From Prochlorococcus sp. AG-355-O17 (GTDB lineage: Bacteria > Cyanobacteriota > Cyanobacteriia > PCC-6307 > Cyanobiaceae), in the NCBI GenBank assembly GCA_003280655.1, contig QCEK01000007.1, forward strand, positions 27,421-91,420: a stretch of DNA of 64,000 bases, in the 5' to 3' direction. This document shows positions 49,050 to 58,507 of the stretch, one piece after another. Under the pieces are notes generated by a model, which saw only the letters and a program-made list of their open reading frames with translations, was not told where the DNA came from and made no database searches. The stretch's first letter is position 1, and the number at the start of each line of letters is the position of its first letter. A program made the position numbers and the translations under genes.

Positions 49050-50213
49050 ATGCGATTAAAAGACGAACTCAATATAGCTTTAATTCATGATTGGTTTTCT
49101 GGTAAATTTACAGGAGGTGCTGAAAAAGTATTTAAAGAAATTGAAGATATTGTAATAGAAAATAATTTGAATTATGAGATATTCTCTCTAGTAAATCACT
49201 TAAAGAAAAATCATAATTTTAATAAAGGTAAAATCATAAATACTTCATTAATTCAGAATTTGCCATTTAGCAAAAAACATTTTCATAAGTATTTACCTCT
49301 TTTCCCTCTAGCAATAGAACAATTTGATCTAAGTGATTATGATTTAGTAATAAGTTCAAGTCATGCAGTAGCGAAAGGAGTAATCACATCTCCTGATCAA
49401 TTACATATAAGTTATATTCATTCTCCAATGAGGTATGCATGGGATCAAATGAATATATATTTAAATAATTCTTCATATAGCAAATTAGGAATTAATCTAT
49501 TTCTAAGAATAATTCTCCAGAATTTAAGAGAATGGGATTATTTAAGTAGCGTCAGAATTGATAAAATAATATGTAATTCTAATTTCACAGCAAAAAGGAT
49601 AAAAAAATATTGGGGTAGAGACTCTAAAGTTATTTATCCACCAGTAGATACCAATAGATTCTTTCCAAAAAAATCAAGAGATAATTATTATTTAAGTGTG
49701 TCTAGACTAGTTCCAAATAAAAGAATTGATTTATTGGTAAAAGCATTTAATCAACTTAATTTGCCATTAATAATTATTGGAAACGGTCCAGAAAAAAAAG
49801 AACTAATGAAAATTGCAAAAAAAAATATAAAATTCTTGGGCTATCAAAGTGATCAAAAAATTAAAACTTATATGGAAGAATGTAGAGCATTTGTATATGC
49901 AGGAGTAGAAGATTTTGGAATAGCACCAGTAGAAGCAATGGCAGCTGGAGCACCAATAATTGCCTTAGGTAAAGCAGGAATATTAGATACAGTTCAATGC
50001 ATAAATTCCAATACAAAATGTCCTACTGGAATACTTTATAAAAAACAGAGTCAGAGGGAATTAAAAGACTGTGTAAGCTATTTTGAAGATAAAAAACTTT
50101 GGTTAGAATTTTCTAGCGAAGATATAAATTTATGGGCCCAGAATTTTAGCATTTACAACTTTAAAAAAAATTTTTCTTATTTCATAGATAAAGCCATTTC
50201 AGAATTTAAATAA
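49050..50213 (+). CDS. GT4 glycosyltransferase (mannosyltransferase-like)
   Basis: This 387-aa GT-B enzyme begins NIALIHDWFSGKFTGGAEKVF. Middle segments are HISYIHSPMRYAWDQMNIYL and ICNSNFTAKRIKKYWGRDSKVIYPPVDTNRF, and the donor site is AGVEDFGIAPVEAMAAGAPIIALGKAG, the E-x7-E motif. The IHSPMRYAWD region is typical of WbaZ/MtfB-type mannosyltransferases in O-chains. The actual sugar is a guess. Confidence 0.85.
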   Translation: MRLKDELNIALIHDWFSGKFTGGAEKVFKEIEDIVIENNLNYEIFSLVNHLKKNHNFNKGKIINTSLIQNLPFSKKHFHKYLPLFPLAIEQFDLSDYDLVISSSHAVAKGVITSPDQLHISYIHSPMRYAWDQMNIYLNNSSYSKLGINLFLRIILQNLREWDYLSSVRIDKIICNSNFTAKRIKKYWGRDSKVIYPPVDTNRFFPKKSRDNYYLSVSRLVPNKRIDLLVKAFNQLNLPLIIIGNGPEKKELMKIAKKNIKFLGYQSDQKIKTYMEECRAFVYAGVEDFGIAPVEAMAAGAPIIALGKAGILDTVQCINSNTKCPTGILYKKQSQRELKDCVSYFEDKKLWLEFSSEDINLWAQNFSIYNFKKNFSYFIDKAISEFK

Positions 50214-50280
50214 ACCAACAATATATTATTAATTAAGGAAAATAAATTTGATATTTGAATAACAAAACATATATCATTTT

Positions 50281-50919
50281 ATGAGTTTCATAAGATTTTT
50301 GCAATACAGAGTTTTAAAAAGATTATTTGATCTTTTATTTTCTTTATTTTTAATAATATTTTTAATTCCATTATTTTTTATAATAGGAATATTAATTAGA
50401 GTGAATTCAAAAGGTGATATTATTTATAGTCAAAAAAGAATAGGTAAAAACAATAAAACTTTTGCTTGTTATAAATTTAGAACGATGCATCCACAGGCAA
50501 AATATCTTTTAAAAAAAATATTACAAAATAACCATATTTTAAAAAAAGAATTTGAAAATACAAGAAAGATAACTAACGATCCAAGAATTACAAATATTGG
50601 TAAATTTCTCAGATTTACAAGTTTAGACGAATTACCTCAGATATTTAATGTTTTGAAAGGAGAGATGAGTTTCATTGGTCCAAGACCAATAGTTAAAAGT
50701 GAAATAAAAAAATATGGAAATAATTTCGAAAAAGCTTTTTCCGTAAAGCCAGGCATCTCTGGAATATGGCAAGTAAGTGGTAGAAATAAACTTTCTTATA
50801 AAAAAAGAATAGAATTAGACATTATTTATTCAGAAAATATTAGTTTTCTACTTGATATTAAAATTTTCATAAAAACTATATATATAATTCTATTTCCTAA
50901 TGATAAAGGTGCATTTTAA
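50281..50919 (+). CDS. Polyprenyl-phosphate sugar-1-phosphate transferase (bacterial sugar transferase)
   Basis: This 212-aa protein is the short form of the HPT/PGT family: KRLFDLLFSLFLIIFL helix, IIYSQKRIGKNNKTFACYKFRTM, SLDELPQIFNVLKGEMSFIGPRP and KPGISGIWQVSGRN. It lacks the four N-terminal helices of WbaP/WcaJ. It likely starts polymer synthesis by moving a sugar phosphate to undecaprenyl phosphate. Confidence 0.92.
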   Translation: MSFIRFLQYRVLKRLFDLLFSLFLIIFLIPLFFIIGILIRVNSKGDIIYSQKRIGKNNKTFACYKFRTMHPQAKYLLKKILQNNHILKKEFENTRKITNDPRITNIGKFLRFTSLDELPQIFNVLKGEMSFIGPRPIVKSEIKKYGNNFEKAFSVKPGISGIWQVSGRNKLSYKKRIELDIIYSENISFLLDIKIFIKTIYIILFPNDKGAF

Positions 50920-51010
50920 ATTTCTCTTTTACATAAAAATTTTCCTTTAAATTAAATTCAGTAAACTTGAATTTGTTTTTCAGTAAATTTTAATTGTAAA
51001 ATAATCACCT

Positions 51011-52033
51011 ATGAATAGTACGGTATTAGTCACTGGTTCTGCCGGTTTTATTGGTTATCATCTTTGCAAAAGATTACTTGATAGTGGAAATAATGTTATT
51101 GGCATTGATAATGTAAATGATTATTATGATGTTAATTTAAAAGAAAAAAGATTAGAGATATTAAACAAGGTTCCACTCAAAAATAATAAATGGGAATTTT
51201 TTAGAACTGATTTAACCAATAAAGATTCACTTTTAAAAATATTCGAGAATAATTCCCCAAAAATTGTCGTAAATTTAGCCGCACAAGCTGGTGTTAGATA
51301 TTCTTTAGAGAATCCAGATGCTTATATTAATTCAAATATTGTTGGATTCTCAAATATTTTAGATTTATGTAGAGAAACAGAAGTAGAAAATCTTTTATAC
51401 GCTAGCAGCAGTTCAGTTTATGGAGGAAATACTAAAGTTCCTTTCTCAGAGATTGATCCAGTAAATCATCCAGTGAGCCTCTATGCCGCGACAAAACGTT
51501 CAAATGAACTTATGGCTCACGCCTACAGCCATTTGTACGGGCTTTCATGTACTGGATTAAGATTTTTCACTGTTTATGGTCCATGGGGCAGACCAGATAT
51601 GGCTCCAATGATATTTGCTAACGCAATAATTAATAAAAAGCCTTTAAAAATATTTAATCATGGAGATATGTCTAGAAGTTTTACTTTTATAGATGATGTA
51701 ACTGAAATTTTGATGAAATTCTTAGATAAGCCAGCAGTAGTAGATAAATCATTCAATCCAACTGATCCTAATTCATCAACAAGTTGGAGTCCTCATAGAA
51801 TCTTTAATATAGGGAGTAATAAATCAATTGAAATCACAAAATTTATTAATTACATAGAAAAAGAATTAGGTCTTAAAGCTATTAAAGAATTTAAAAATAT
51901 GCAAAAAGGAGATGTTGTGAATACATCATCTGATAATAGAATTCTTGAAAGATGGATTGGTACTTATCCAAAAACTCCTTTGGAAATAGGTATAAAAAAA
52001 TTTATAAATTGGTATTTGGATTACTATGAGTAG
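51011..52033 (+). CDS. NAD-dependent epimerase, probable UDP-glucuronate 4-epimerase
   Basis: This 340-aa extended SDR protein has LVTGSAGFIGYHLCKRLL, IGIDNVNDYYDVNLKEKRL, ASSSSVYGGN and the catalytic YxxxK in SLYAATKRSNELMAH. The IDNVNDYYD and the VDKSFNPTDPNSSTSWSPHRIFNIG region are typical of UDP-GlcA 4-epimerase (CapI/LpsL), making UDP-galacturonate. It shares its substrate with the UXS at 39768. No UDP-glucose dehydrogenase is in the window. Confidence 0.86.
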   Translation: MNSTVLVTGSAGFIGYHLCKRLLDSGNNVIGIDNVNDYYDVNLKEKRLEILNKVPLKNNKWEFFRTDLTNKDSLLKIFENNSPKIVVNLAAQAGVRYSLENPDAYINSNIVGFSNILDLCRETEVENLLYASSSSVYGGNTKVPFSEIDPVNHPVSLYAATKRSNELMAHAYSHLYGLSCTGLRFFTVYGPWGRPDMAPMIFANAIINKKPLKIFNHGDMSRSFTFIDDVTEILMKFLDKPAVVDKSFNPTDPNSSTSWSPHRIFNIGSNKSIEITKFINYIEKELGLKAIKEFKNMQKGDVVNTSSDNRILERWIGTYPKTPLEIGIKKFINWYLDYYE

Positions 52034-52047
52034 AAAAAATTAAATAT

Positions 52048-53238
52048 TTATATTTTTGGATTAGTGCTTAATATATTCAAATTTTCTATAAATCCATTTA
52101 TTACTCCTTCTCCACCTTTTTGATTCAAGTGAAATCTTGAAATTTTTTTTAAATTTTGATGAGAGTCATTTACAGCAAAAGAAAATGGAATTAATAAACA
52201 ACAAGGTATGTCGCTTTCATCATCGCCAATATAGGCTACATCTTTTGCTCCCAATTTCATTTCACTTAAAAGCTCCAAACAACCTTTCTTTTTATCAGAT
52301 TGGTTAAATTTCACAAATTCTACTCCTAATTCTTTTGCTCTAATTCTTAATGGAGCAGAATCTCTCCCGCTAATAAAACCAACTTTAAACCCTTTGGATA
52401 AAAGTTTCCTTATTGCAAGACCATCTTTAACATTAAAAGATTTAAATACCTCCCCCTTATCTCCATACCATACAAGACCATTAGTTAATGTCCCATCAAT
52501 ATCACAAATTAGGGCTTTTATATTATTTGACAATAATGCATTTTCTGCTTTTATCAAATCAGCTTGAGTATCAACTCCTATTGACTTATTTTTTGTAATT
52601 AGCATTTTTATTGACATATTATTTTCTAACCATTGCAGTTGTTCAAGATCCTCGAAATTTGCAAGAAAACTAGATCTAAGAAATTTTATCTTCTCTAAAG
52701 CAGCTCTTTTAAATGCGTAAATACCCTTATGTGAGTAAAAGGTTTTAGCGCCGTAAGGAATTTTTGACCTACTAAAATAAAGAGCATATTGATTCATATC
52801 AAAAACTACTTTTACATTAGAGGGGTCCTCAGCCTCTAAATTATCAACTTCATGACAAATGGAAGCCACATCAGAATCACTAGATTTTATAGCTTCATAT
52901 AAGTTATTTAAATCTATTGGATTAACTAAAGGTTCATCTCCCTGAAGATTAATAATAAAATCAGAATCAAGACTATCAAGAATTTCTAATATTCTTGCAG
53001 TTCCATTTTTATGTAATTTATCTGTAAGAAAACATTCGACTCCTAAAGAGTCAACGTAATCTTTTATTATCTTATCCTCTGTTAGTACTATTAAAGAAGC
53101 TTTAAAATTGATATTCTGAGCCAATTCAATAACCCATTTGAGTAATGGCTTACCTGCTATATCCTTTAAGGGTTTGTTAGGTAATCGCGAGGATGCCATT
53201 CTAACTGGAATTAAAATAGTGCAAGTTCTATTTTTCAT
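52048..53238 (-). CDS. kdsB-kdsC: Bifunctional CMP-Kdo synthetase / Kdo-8-phosphate phosphatase (KdsB-KdsC fusion)
   Basis: The 396-aa product has two parts. Residues 1-237 are KdsB-like: ILIPVRMASSRLPNKPLKDI and FIINLQGDEPLVNP, activating Kdo with CTP. Residues 238-396 are a KdsC-like HAD phosphatase: ALICDIDGTLTNGLVWYGDK (DxDGTLT nucleophile motif), FNVKDGLAIRKLLSKGFKVGFISGR and VAYIGDDESDIPCC. It would thus hydrolyse Kdo-8-P and then make CMP-Kdo. The linker is about ten residues. Such a fusion is unusual; no frameshift is present. Confidence 0.92.
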   Translation of the reverse strand: MKNRTCTILIPVRMASSRLPNKPLKDIAGKPLLKWVIELAQNINFKASLIVLTEDKIIKDYVDSLGVECFLTDKLHKNGTARILEILDSLDSDFIINLQGDEPLVNPIDLNNLYEAIKSSDSDVASICHEVDNLEAEDPSNVKVVFDMNQYALYFSRSKIPYGAKTFYSHKGIYAFKRAALEKIKFLRSSFLANFEDLEQLQWLENNMSIKMLITKNKSIGVDTQADLIKAENALLSNNIKALICDIDGTLTNGLVWYGDKGEVFKSFNVKDGLAIRKLLSKGFKVGFISGRDSAPLRIRAKELGVEFVKFNQSDKKKGCLELLSEMKLGAKDVAYIGDDESDIPCCLLIPFSFAVNDSHQNLKKISRFHLNQKGGEGVINGFIENLNILSTNPKI

Positions 53239-53300
53239 TGAACTATTACTTTAAATCTCTTAATTATATTTAACAAAGCACATTGATAACAATAAATATT

Positions 53301-54134
53301 TTATTCAATATCAATAATCTCCTGATTCTTTACGAGATTATCTATCTCACATACTTGATCTATAAATTCGGCAATGAGATCAGATGGAATTGCTGAGGGC
53401 CCATCACATTTAGCTAAATTAGGTTTTTGATGTGCTTCTATGAATAATGCATCAATAGATGTAGCGGTCACTGCCTTAGCTAAACTTAAAGCATATTTTC
53501 TTCTTCCGCTTGATGCCGAGCTACCTTCATTTCTGAATTGTAAAGAGTGAGTAATATCAACGCAAACTGGTTTATTAGTTTGTTCTTTAACTATCTCGAG
53601 ACCAACAATATCAACAATTTGTTGGTTATATCCATACATACTTCCCCTCTCACAAATAACAACATCTTCACATCCAAATTTTAAAAACTTTTGAACAATA
53701 AACTTAATTTGTTCTGGTGAAACAAATTGAGGTTTTTTAATATTTATTGGTTTACCTGTTAATGCTAAGGCTTGAATAAGATCAGTTTGACGTGCCAAAA
53801 AAGCAGGAAGTTGAAGCATATCACAAACTTCTGCAGCTTCATTGCACTGAAATACCTCGTGAATATCTGTTAAAATAGGAACTTTCAAAATGTCTTTTAT
53901 TTCTCTTAACATCTCTAAACCCTTAATAAATCCTGGTCCCCTATAACTATCAAAAGATGTTCTATTAGCTTTATCAAAACTTGCCTTAAAGACGTAGGAG
54001 ATTTGGTTTCTATTACAAGATTCCTTAAATTTAATACCTATTTCAAGCGCCTCATCAATATCATCTAAAACATTAATTCCTCCAATTATTGTTATTCTTT
54101 TATCTTTTCCTATAGAAATCGGATATTGATACAT
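53301..54134 (-). CDS. kdsA: Kdo-8-phosphate synthase
   Basis: This 277-aa protein condenses arabinose-5-phosphate with PEP. It carries TIIGGINVLDD (Asn at the position that is Cys in metal-dependent enzymes, so the metal-free class), FKASFDKANRTSFDSYRGPG, LTDIHEVFQCNEAAEVCDMLQLPAFLARQTDL and DITHSLQ. It is 62 bp upstream of the kdsB-kdsC gene on the same strand, so an operon. Confidence 0.95.
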   Translation of the reverse strand: MYQYPISIGKDKRITIIGGINVLDDIDEALEIGIKFKESCNRNQISYVFKASFDKANRTSFDSYRGPGFIKGLEMLREIKDILKVPILTDIHEVFQCNEAAEVCDMLQLPAFLARQTDLIQALALTGKPINIKKPQFVSPEQIKFIVQKFLKFGCEDVVICERGSMYGYNQQIVDIVGLEIVKEQTNKPVCVDITHSLQFRNEGSSASSGRRKYALSLAKAVTATSIDALFIEAHQKPNLAKCDGPSAIPSDLIAEFIDQVCEIDNLVKNQEIIDIE

Positions 54135-54376
54135 CAGAAAAATATTAGCATTATAGTGATTTTGCGTATCTTATTATAGTATGTCAGCCTTTAAATTTTC
54201 TTAATAGAAATACAAGGAAAACTGGTTTTTCAATATTGGGTAAGTATAAATACATATATTTTGAATTATAAAAAATAATTCTCATTTAAAAAATTTATTT
54301 TTGAATAGATTAAGACTTAAATAAACGCTCAAGGTTATATTATTAATGATGAAATATCTCAATTCTTCTTTTTGAT

Positions 54377-55324
54377 ATGAGACCGACTGAACGAATTAAA
54401 GAGGCTCAGAGGGTTTTACAAGCAGAGGCTAAAGCTATTTTTGCTTCATCTAATAAATTAGGTTTAAATTTTTCTAAATGCGTCGACTTAATTATTGATT
54501 GCAAAGGGACCGTAGTAATATCAGGGATTGGAAAATCAGGAAACATTGGTAGAAAAATAACCTCAACATTAGCTTCATTAGGCACCCCCTCTATATTTCT
54601 TCACACTTCAGATGCTTTCCATGGTGATCTTGGGATATTAAGAAAAAATGACCTTTTGATTTTGATTTCTAATAGTGGAGAAACTGATGAATTAGTAAGA
54701 CTTTTAAACTATGCCAATAAAAATGGTATTAAAAGCATTGCAATTTCAGGAAAAATAGATTCGACCATAAATAAAAAAGCAACTTGTACTTTAAATGCAG
54801 TAGTAGAGAACGAAGCTTGTCCATTAAATTTAGCACCGACATGCTCCACATCAGTTACGATGGCACTTGGAGATGCATTGGCTAGTATTTGCGCCATGGA
54901 GAGGGGATTTAAGGAAAATGATTTTGCAAGATTTCATCCTTCTGGAAATCTTCATAAGTTAAATTTTGAAATTGTTGATAACATAATGAATACTCAATAT
55001 TTGCCAATTTGCGAGAAGGATAAATCAATCAAAGAAATAGTAATAGAGATATCTAAAGGTCAACAAGGTGCTGTTTTTATTTGTGAAAACAAAAAACTTT
55101 TATGGGTTTTTACTGATGGAGATCTAAGAAGATGTATTGAAAGTGGAGTTGAATTAACAACTAAGATAAAAAGTCTTAAATTTTCAGCCCCTTTAACTAT
55201 TAAATCACGATCAAAAGTTTATTTAGCATTAAATTTAATGCAATCCAATAAAATATCAATCTTGCCAGTTATTGATGACTTTGGATTACTTATAGGATCA
55301 GTAAAATTGTCAACATGTATATGA
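54377..55324 (+). CDS. kdsD: Arabinose-5-phosphate isomerase
   Basis: This 315-aa protein has the KdsD/KpsF layout: an SIS domain (about 30-190; GTVVISGIGKSGNIGRKITSTLASLGTPSIFLH and LISNSGETDE) and two CBS repeats (about 205-315). It converts ribulose-5-phosphate to arabinose-5-phosphate, the first Kdo step. It is divergent from kdsA across a 242-bp spacer holding both promoters. Confidence 0.94.
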   Translation: MRPTERIKEAQRVLQAEAKAIFASSNKLGLNFSKCVDLIIDCKGTVVISGIGKSGNIGRKITSTLASLGTPSIFLHTSDAFHGDLGILRKNDLLILISNSGETDELVRLLNYANKNGIKSIAISGKIDSTINKKATCTLNAVVENEACPLNLAPTCSTSVTMALGDALASICAMERGFKENDFARFHPSGNLHKLNFEIVDNIMNTQYLPICEKDKSIKEIVIEISKGQQGAVFICENKKLLWVFTDGDLRRCIESGVELTTKIKSLKFSAPLTIKSRSKVYLALNLMQSNKISILPVIDDFGLLIGSVKLSTCI

Positions 55325-55344
55325 AATTTTTATTGCATTTGCAA

Positions 55345-56262
55345 TCAATTAAAGTTATTGTCTAATCTTTTTAGTGCATTAAGAAACAATCTCTGCCTTT
55401 CGTTTGCATTGTCAAGAAGAAAAACTATTTTCTCGATCCAACTTTCAATATTGTTATCAACCAAAATACCATCATGATTATTGTTAATAAAGTCACAATA
55501 TGGCTTGGAATTGCTATAAATACCTACTGCTTTAAGTCTAGTAATGTCAAAAAACTTAGTTGGTGATCTGAAGTTATTAAAATTAGAATTAAAAATCGGA
55601 TTTAAAACAATATCTGAGTTTCCTATTGAGGTATCCAAAAAAAATGTTTCCCAATCCAACGGATATGACATTTTCATTCTTGGAATAGATCTAAAATAAT
55701 TTCTCCATTTTTTATTTACATAAATTTCAATGAGACAATCTTTCCTTTGTTGTTGAATTTTCTCAAATAAAGTTTTCAACCACCTTAACTCTAATGGATG
55801 AGAACTAGTTCCAAGATAAGAAATTTTATAAAACTTTTTTTTCGTGTAATTATGTTTATGACTTAACTTTAATAATTTAATTTTTATTTGATTAGAGGAT
55901 ATTTTCTGTTGTACTTTTTCTGCCAGTAATCTATTAGTAACCCAGACTTCATTAATGAAAAGGAAAAAGAAAAATTTATAACAATATATATTTAAAAAGA
56001 TCTTTAGCTTATATAAAAAAGGAATTTCGGAGAAAATATTTATATCAAGTAAGTTATCATCAAGAAGTAGTATTATTTTTTTTGATTTCCTTTTTAAATA
56101 AATAAGATACAAAAAAATATTAAATGGTATATACCTTACTAAAATAATAGTATCGAAATCTTTTAGTCTTTTTTTATTTAGTCTTTTAGGATGAACAACT
56201 TTTGTAATCACTTCATTAAGCCAATAAAAAACTGTTGGGGTCACATTATTGGAAATGACCAC
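55345..56262 (-). CDS. GT-B fold glycosyltransferase-like protein
   Basis: This 305-aa protein has the C-terminal GT-B donor region: IVLNPIFNSNFNNFRSPTKFFDITRLKAVGIYSNSKPYCDFI and NHDGILVDNNIESWIEKI. The N-terminal half is very hydrophobic and basic. It starts with GTG at 56262; the frame is open for about twenty codons further upstream with no ATG, so the start is uncertain. It lies between kdsD and an acyltransferase-like gene and may act on the Kdo-containing chain. Confidence 0.68.
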   Translation of the reverse strand: MVISNNVTPTVFYWLNEVITKVVHPKRLNKKRLKDFDTIILVRYIPFNIFLYLIYLKRKSKKIILLLDDNLLDINIFSEIPFLYKLKIFLNIYCYKFFFFLFINEVWVTNRLLAEKVQQKISSNQIKIKLLKLSHKHNYTKKKFYKISYLGTSSHPLELRWLKTLFEKIQQQRKDCLIEIYVNKKWRNYFRSIPRMKMSYPLDWETFFLDTSIGNSDIVLNPIFNSNFNNFRSPTKFFDITRLKAVGIYSNSKPYCDFINNNHDGILVDNNIESWIEKIVFLLDNANERQRLFLNALKRLDNNFN

Positions 56263-56380
56263 GATGTTTTTATCTAAACTATCAAAATTTACAAATTTAA
56301 TAATATAAAAAATTAATTGTACTTTTTAATTTTATAATAATAATATTAGAAGTAAATAATCATTCGAGCTTAAATATTAT

Positions 56381-57223
56381 ATGTATGATTTTTTTACTAA
56401 AAATTTTGATAACTATATAATTGAAAATTCAAAAAAATTTTTAATCTACCTAATTCCTGGTGAAAAATTATTTGATAAATTTGAATGGTATGGAGAAAAA
56501 AGAGCAGAAGCCTTTAATGTATTTAATTCGAAACCAATAAAAAATGATATTGAAGATCGAGATTTTTTCTATACACATATGGTGATTTGGAATAAAGAAG
56601 CAAGGCAACTAGCTGGTGGTCAAAGATTTTTATTTAGCGATAAAGGCAGTGTTATTAATAAGCAAAATTCTTATTTAGAGTATTATCATCCTGGCACTTT
56701 CGACAAAATGAAAAACGAAGGTTTTTGCGAAATAGGTAGAACATTTGTAATGCCTGATTATCAAAATAAGGAAATTCTTAAAGAGTTAATAAGAGGATTT
56801 GTAAGAATCCCTGAGTCAAAAAAAATAAGAATTGGGATTGGATTGATAAGTTTTAATCATAAATCTCTAAATGAAGATTGTATAAATGCTTTTTTAAAGA
56901 TTTTAGAACTTTCAAATAAGAAACCTTTAAATCTTCCGAATGGGCAATACCTTTACGAGCATCAAATGGAATATAAAGAAACCTCTGAAAAATTTATTTT
57001 TGAAGCAAATCAAATTAAATTTATAGAAAAAGAATTACAAAAACTTGATAATAATTTTAAAATGCCTCAGGTGTTAAAACCATACCTAACATATTGCAGC
57101 GTAAAATATGAGAATTACTCTATAGCTAAGGAATACAATGGAATAATCCAGCTTTTATTTTCTGGCAGATCAGAAAATATCACAAACCATCAAAGGAAAT
57201 ATCTGGCAAAATACACTTGTTAA
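56381..57223 (+). CDS. GNAT-fold N-acyltransferase-like protein
   Basis: This 280-aa protein has an FeeM/OlsB-like acyltransferase core: KRAEAFNVF, ARQLAGGQRFLF, EYYHPGTFDKMKNEGFCEIGRTFVMPDYQNKEI and the following IRIGIGLISFNHKS. Members use acyl-ACP or acyl-CoA on amines or lipids. In this locus it may acylate the sugar or lipid anchor; that is speculative. It is divergent from the GT-B gene. Confidence 0.65.
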   Translation: MYDFFTKNFDNYIIENSKKFLIYLIPGEKLFDKFEWYGEKRAEAFNVFNSKPIKNDIEDRDFFYTHMVIWNKEARQLAGGQRFLFSDKGSVINKQNSYLEYYHPGTFDKMKNEGFCEIGRTFVMPDYQNKEILKELIRGFVRIPESKKIRIGIGLISFNHKSLNEDCINAFLKILELSNKKPLNLPNGQYLYEHQMEYKETSEKFIFEANQIKFIEKELQKLDNNFKMPQVLKPYLTYCSVKYENYSIAKEYNGIIQLLFSGRSENITNHQRKYLAKYTC

Positions 57224-57274
57224 AAATATTCTCTTTAAAAATTACGCGAATAAAATCCTTTATTTGAAAATTTT

Positions 57275-58507
57275 TCACTTTTTAAAAATAAAAACATTTT
57301 CAAATGGGAAAAAACCATCAAAATTTCCATTGATCTGTGAATTCTCCAATATATATTTATAAAACTTGTTAAATAATAATCTATCTACTTTAGATGGATT
57401 TTCAAAAAATGAAATTAGATCTCTTTGATCTGTAAGACCTTCTATATTATAGGGAGTAATTCCAAGCGATTTCACAGGTACGGAATGATATAAAGATTGA
57501 TATCCAACTGTACTATTTATAAGAACTGTTCCTTTACAATTTCGATTTTGGAATAATTTTGATAAAAAGTAGTCATGAATATAAAAGACTTTTTTATAGA
57601 CCCCAAATTCTTTTGAAAATTTTTCTATTAGATTGAAGTAATTTGTATATCCTCTATCTCTAGGATGATGTTTAAAAACTAAATTAATATTATCTAGGTT
57701 TGCTTTAGCAAAATCTTTAATAACCTTATAAATAAATTTTTCATTATCTTTTATATCTGAGCCTTCAGTTAGTTGACTATCTGTAGAAACTTGAAGAATT
57801 ACTAAAAAAAATTTATTTTCAAAAAAACATTTTTTCTTTAATTTATACTCACTTAATCTGAAATAGTATTTTAAAAAGAATCCTTTTATTTGATACCAAA
57901 TAAATATAGGTCTAGGCTGAAGTTTATGTTCCTTATTAACTATCTTATATTTTTTAAAACTATGGTTTATAAAAGTTATTGTTTTCCATATTTTCCTAAT
58001 TCTAAAACGTGCATATTTTCTTGCTACGGGTAAGAATTCATACGAATCTTTTTTAAAATAAAATTCTCTGCTCTTTATAAGGTCACTATTATAGTTAATG
58101 CCCTTATTTTCTAAGGTGACAAAGTTAGGTCTTAAATAACCTAGTTCAAAAATATGGGTATTGACTCGTATATCTTCTTTTTTTAGTTCCTCTGCTAAAG
58201 TTAATGCCTCTCTATGAGGAATAAGTACATTGCCATACATGAAAATATGCTTTATTTCTTTATCAATAAGAATTTCCTTTAGGAAGTTTTTAAATAAATA
58301 TATATCTTGATGAAATTTTATTAATCTTGACTTAGGAAATCCATATTCATATAAAGGAAAATAAATTTTATAAGTTCTAATGTTATTCTCCTCCAAGTAA
58401 TTAGATAATCTGGAGAAAAAGGTTCCTATAGGTCCAACTAGAAATAAACAATTTCCTTGAATTACTATTTTCTTTTTAAAAAATGGCCTTTTATCTTGGG
58501 AAATCAT
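57275..58507 (-). CDS. kpsS: Capsule polysaccharide Kdo-transferase KpsS
   Basis: This 410-aa protein matches KpsS: NCLFLVGPIGTFFSRLSNYL at the start, VILQVSTDSQLTEGSDIKDN, LVFKHHPRDRGYTNYFNLIE and VLINSTVGYQSLYHSVPVKSLG. In E. coli group 2 capsules it adds the first beta-Kdo to phosphatidylglycerol. Its start overlaps the kpsC stop by 4 bp (ATGA), so the pair is translationally coupled. Confidence 0.92.
   Translation of the reverse strand: MISQDKRPFFKKKIVIQGNCLFLVGPIGTFFSRLSNYLEENNIRTYKIYFPLYEYGFPKSRLIKFHQDIYLFKNFLKEILIDKEIKHIFMYGNVLIPHREALTLAEELKKEDIRVNTHIFELGYLRPNFVTLENKGINYNSDLIKSREFYFKKDSYEFLPVARKYARFRIRKIWKTITFINHSFKKYKIVNKEHKLQPRPIFIWYQIKGFFLKYYFRLSEYKLKKKCFFENKFFLVILQVSTDSQLTEGSDIKDNEKFIYKVIKDFAKANLDNINLVFKHHPRDRGYTNYFNLIEKFSKEFGVYKKVFYIHDYFLSKLFQNRNCKGTVLINSTVGYQSLYHSVPVKSLGITPYNIEGLTDQRDLISFFENPSKVDRLLFNKFYKYILENSQINGNFDGFFPFENVFIFKK

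Noticed and set aside
52048..53238. Bifunctional NeuA (sialic acid) instead of KdsB-KdsC
   Set aside because: The synthetase opening PVRMASSRLPNKPL is KdsB-like, not the ARGGSKGIPRKN form of NeuA, and kdsA and kdsD are adjacent.
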